The notes under the pieces: generated by a model
The model's input: the letters and a program-made list of their open reading frames with translations, nothing else
Database searches by the model: none
Told to the model about the DNA's origin: nothing
Made by a program: the position numbers and the translations under genes
Shown: piece by piece, positions 62,200 to 64,000 of the stretch
Position numbering within the stretch: the stretch's first letter is position 1
How the letters are laid out: each line of letters starts with the position of its first letter
Assembly (NCBI GenBank): GCA_037382205.1
Contig: JARRQD010000022.1
Span: 1 to 64,000 of the forward strand
From: Thiodiazotropha sp037382205
Lineage (GTDB): Bacteria > Pseudomonadota > Gammaproteobacteria > Chromatiales > Chromatiaceae
Length of the DNA: 64,000 bases
Reading direction: 5' to 3'

Positions 62200-64000
62200 A
62201 TGTCCACAATCGGTGATTCATTGGATCATGAGGCGCTGGAACAGCTGCCACATCTACTTGATCGACTCAAAAGTAACTGGCCAGTTTTGCCTTCAGGATT
62301 GTGGAACAGTTCCTGTATCCAAACCGCGCTTCGCATGCTCCATGAAATTGCTCGCTACAGTAGCGTTTCGGGGATGGTGAATGTGCATGAACTCTGCCTG
62401 GCGATTGAAAAAGTAATCAGTGACGTGCATGAGGAGCAGGAGCAGCCTGATCAACAGGAACTTGATCAACTTTCCCGATATCTGAATCAACTCTCTGAGG
62501 CAATCAAAGCTTCAAGCTCCAGTCAGGATTACACTGATCATATGAACGATTCATACCAGGTGATCTATCTGCCGCGCAACCGTGTGGATGGTGATCTGAT
62601 CGTTACTGCTATTGAAAAGAATGGATGGTCAGTCAAACAGTTATCTGATGTTGAATCACTCAGGTCGGCACTGATGAGTCACTCGGTGGATCTGCTCCTG
62701 CTGGATACCCAATATCTCTCCTACATGGAACTGATTCGGCACTACTTAGCCGACCTGAGTCAAGGTATGTCGAAGACCCCAGAGTTGGTTTTTCTATCCA
62801 ATGTTTGTGATGTTGAAACCCGGCTAGAAGTGTTGCGTGCAGGATCGAATCAATGCTATTCAGAGCCGATCAATGTCAATGAGCTGATGAGTAGTATCAA
62901 GATGATACTCTCTCCTGAGTTGAATCCTCACTATCGGGTGTTAGTCGTAGAGGACGATGAATCTCAGGCACAGTTTGCCTGTAAGCTGTTAACCAGAGAG
63001 GGATATGAAGTCCTGACAATTATCGATCCTATGAGTGTCATGAATGCTGTGGAGGAATTTCAGCCCGATCTTATTCTGATGGATCTCTATATGCCAGGTG
63101 CCAACGGTATCGAGTTGACACAGCTGATTCGTGCCAAGCTTGACGCGAGTTTTATACCGATTGTATTCCTATCCGGGGAAGAGGATATCGAAAAAAAGAT
63201 TTTAGCGCTTCACTCTGGCGCTGATGACTTTTTAACAAAACCGGTAGCTGCTAAACATCTGATTGCAACCGTGCAGAGCCGCATCAAGCGTGCCAAAGCG
63301 ATGCTTAGTCTGAACGATCCAAACACGGTTGAAACGGTATCGGGCATGATGAATCGTCGCTGCCTGCTCGATGAGCTCGATGCGTGTTGCGCCAGATCGG
63401 GCCAGGAAAATGATTTCAATGCGCTTTATCTGATTACCCTTGCGAGTGATGATTGTTTGACAGAGGAGCGGACATCCTCTGAACATCAAGCTCTCATTTC
63501 GTTGATCGCTGATGTCTTAGATCCTGTATTGGGGCGAAGGGATCTCGTTGCGAGAACCGGCAATGCCAGCCTGGGTATTCTTCTCAAAAGGGAGTTTGAG
63601 CGTGAGATAAACCAGCTTGGTCGAGATTTAGCACAGCAGATAACGGACGAAGTTGCCCGGGTCAGAGGGGCTAAGCCTGATTGGGGTATTGGGTTGGTTA
63701 TGATCGATTCCGCTCAAGATCGGGCTCATGCTGTTCTTAAGCAAGCAGAGATCACAGCAAACACAGCGCTTAAACAATCTGCAATCCCCTACCTTAGACA
63801 TAAAGAGAGACAGATTATTCAACCTGTTGCTGAAACGAAAACCGATGAGCGACTGCAAGACCGAGTGAGATCTGCCTTACAGAATGGTTTGGTTGAGTTT
63901 CATGAACAACGCTATATGGCGCTCCATGAGCCTGGGGCGATCATTGAACAGATTCCATCTTTCTCACCCAGCACGGGGTTGGTTGATGAGCTTGGAGACA
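62200..64000 (+). CDS. Two-receiver signalling protein with degenerate GGDEF, cut by window end
   Basis: Open frame from ATG 62200 (in-frame GTG also at 62191) to the last base, 600 aa so far. Residues 1-115: helical, Hpt-like region. About 120-245: degenerate receiver (DLLLLDTQYL, LVFLSN, but LPRN at the acid pair and SEP for the Lys). About 246-370: intact receiver (VLVVEDDE, phospho-Asp in LILMDLYMP, FLSGEED, LTKP). About 385-510: GGDEF-like fold without the motif (SGMMNRRCLLDEL...NASLGILLKR). From about 545, RLQDRVRSALQNGLVEFHEQ resembles the start of an EAL domain. FimX-like c-di-GMP effector is likely, unproven. Confidence 0.8.
   Translation, partial: MSTIGDSLDHEALEQLPHLLDRLKSNWPVLPSGLWNSSCIQTALRMLHEIARYSSVSGMVNVHELCLAIEKVISDVHEEQEQPDQQELDQLSRYLNQLSEAIKASSSSQDYTDHMNDSYQVIYLPRNRVDGDLIVTAIEKNGWSVKQLSDVESLRSALMSHSVDLLLLDTQYLSYMELIRHYLADLSQGMSKTPELVFLSNVCDVETRLEVLRAGSNQCYSEPINVNELMSSIKMILSPELNPHYRVLVVEDDESQAQFACKLLTREGYEVLTIIDPMSVMNAVEEFQPDLILMDLYMPGANGIELTQLIRAKLDASFIPIVFLSGEEDIEKKILALHSGADDFLTKPVAAKHLIATVQSRIKRAKAMLSLNDPNTVETVSGMMNRRCLLDELDACCARSGQENDFNALYLITLASDDCLTEERTSSEHQALISLIADVLDPVLGRRDLVARTGNASLGILLKREFEREINQLGRDLAQQITDEVARVRGAKPDWGIGLVMIDSAQDRAHAVLKQAEITANTALKQSAIPYLRHKERQIIQPVAETKTDERLQDRVRSALQNGLVEFHEQRYMALHEPGAIIEQIPSFSPSTGLVDELGD

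Overview
The window looks like a chromosomal scaffold piece from a gammaproteobacterium, most plausibly a marine sulfur-oxidiser of the Chromatiales/Sedimenticola/Thiodiazotropha kind. That placement is inference from gene style and content: purB-hflD-mnmA-rluE-cspD-clpS-clpA-infA synteny as in E. coli, an aa3 oxidase cluster, and a large multihaem cytochrome operon. Two runs of N (30031-30081 and 37832-37856) show it is a draft scaffold. No rRNA, tRNA or CRISPR was seen.

Layout. 0.1-5.7 kb: housekeeping genes (GFA-like protein, mtgA, a MotA/MotB-like pair, deaD, yaiI). 5.6-9.4 kb: a detached cytochrome-oxidase biogenesis group (Zn-ribbon protein, SCO1, ctaA, an unusual subunit-I-like protein) with a 215-bp MITE in the divergent promoter region. 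9.4-14.5 kb: an accessory island with an RTX repeat protein and a 722-aa toxin-like protein carrying an EExGH motif and a cationic amphipathic repeat. 15.8-28.0 kb: a nine-gene collinear operon with 52 haem-binding motifs, comprising a GlyGly-CTERM-tailed octahaem protein, a small Cys-rich membrane protein, an outer-membrane barrel, periplasmic and lipoprotein cytochromes, a NapH-like iron-sulfur protein fused to an octahaem domain, and an NHL-propeller dodecahaem protein. Together these could carry electrons from the quinone pool across the periplasm and outer membrane. 28.4-31.8 kb: nudF, a repeat-rich lipoprotein, DUF1304 and an IS4 remnant. 31.8-42.6 kb: the E. coli-like core block. 43.0-51.7 kb: DUF2333, then the aa3 oxidase operon read leftwards (DUF2244, coxB, coxA, small assembly protein, ctaG, coxC, surf1, SCO-like, cyoE). 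52-64 kb: a P-type ATPase, a histone-H1-like protein, a long AT-rich gap, an SLC13/TrkA-C transporter, a GlcG/HbpS protein, EF-G, and a two-receiver signalling protein cut off by the window end.

A recurring oddity is small internal deletions that break otherwise good genes (DUF3617, MotA/MotB junction, DUF2333, coxA, DUF2244, P-type ATPase). Either the genome is decaying or the assembly or population consensus has errors; raw reads would decide. The best candidates for an undescribed system are the 52-haem operon with its NapH-cytochrome fusion, and the RTX/EExGH cationic-repeat pair.
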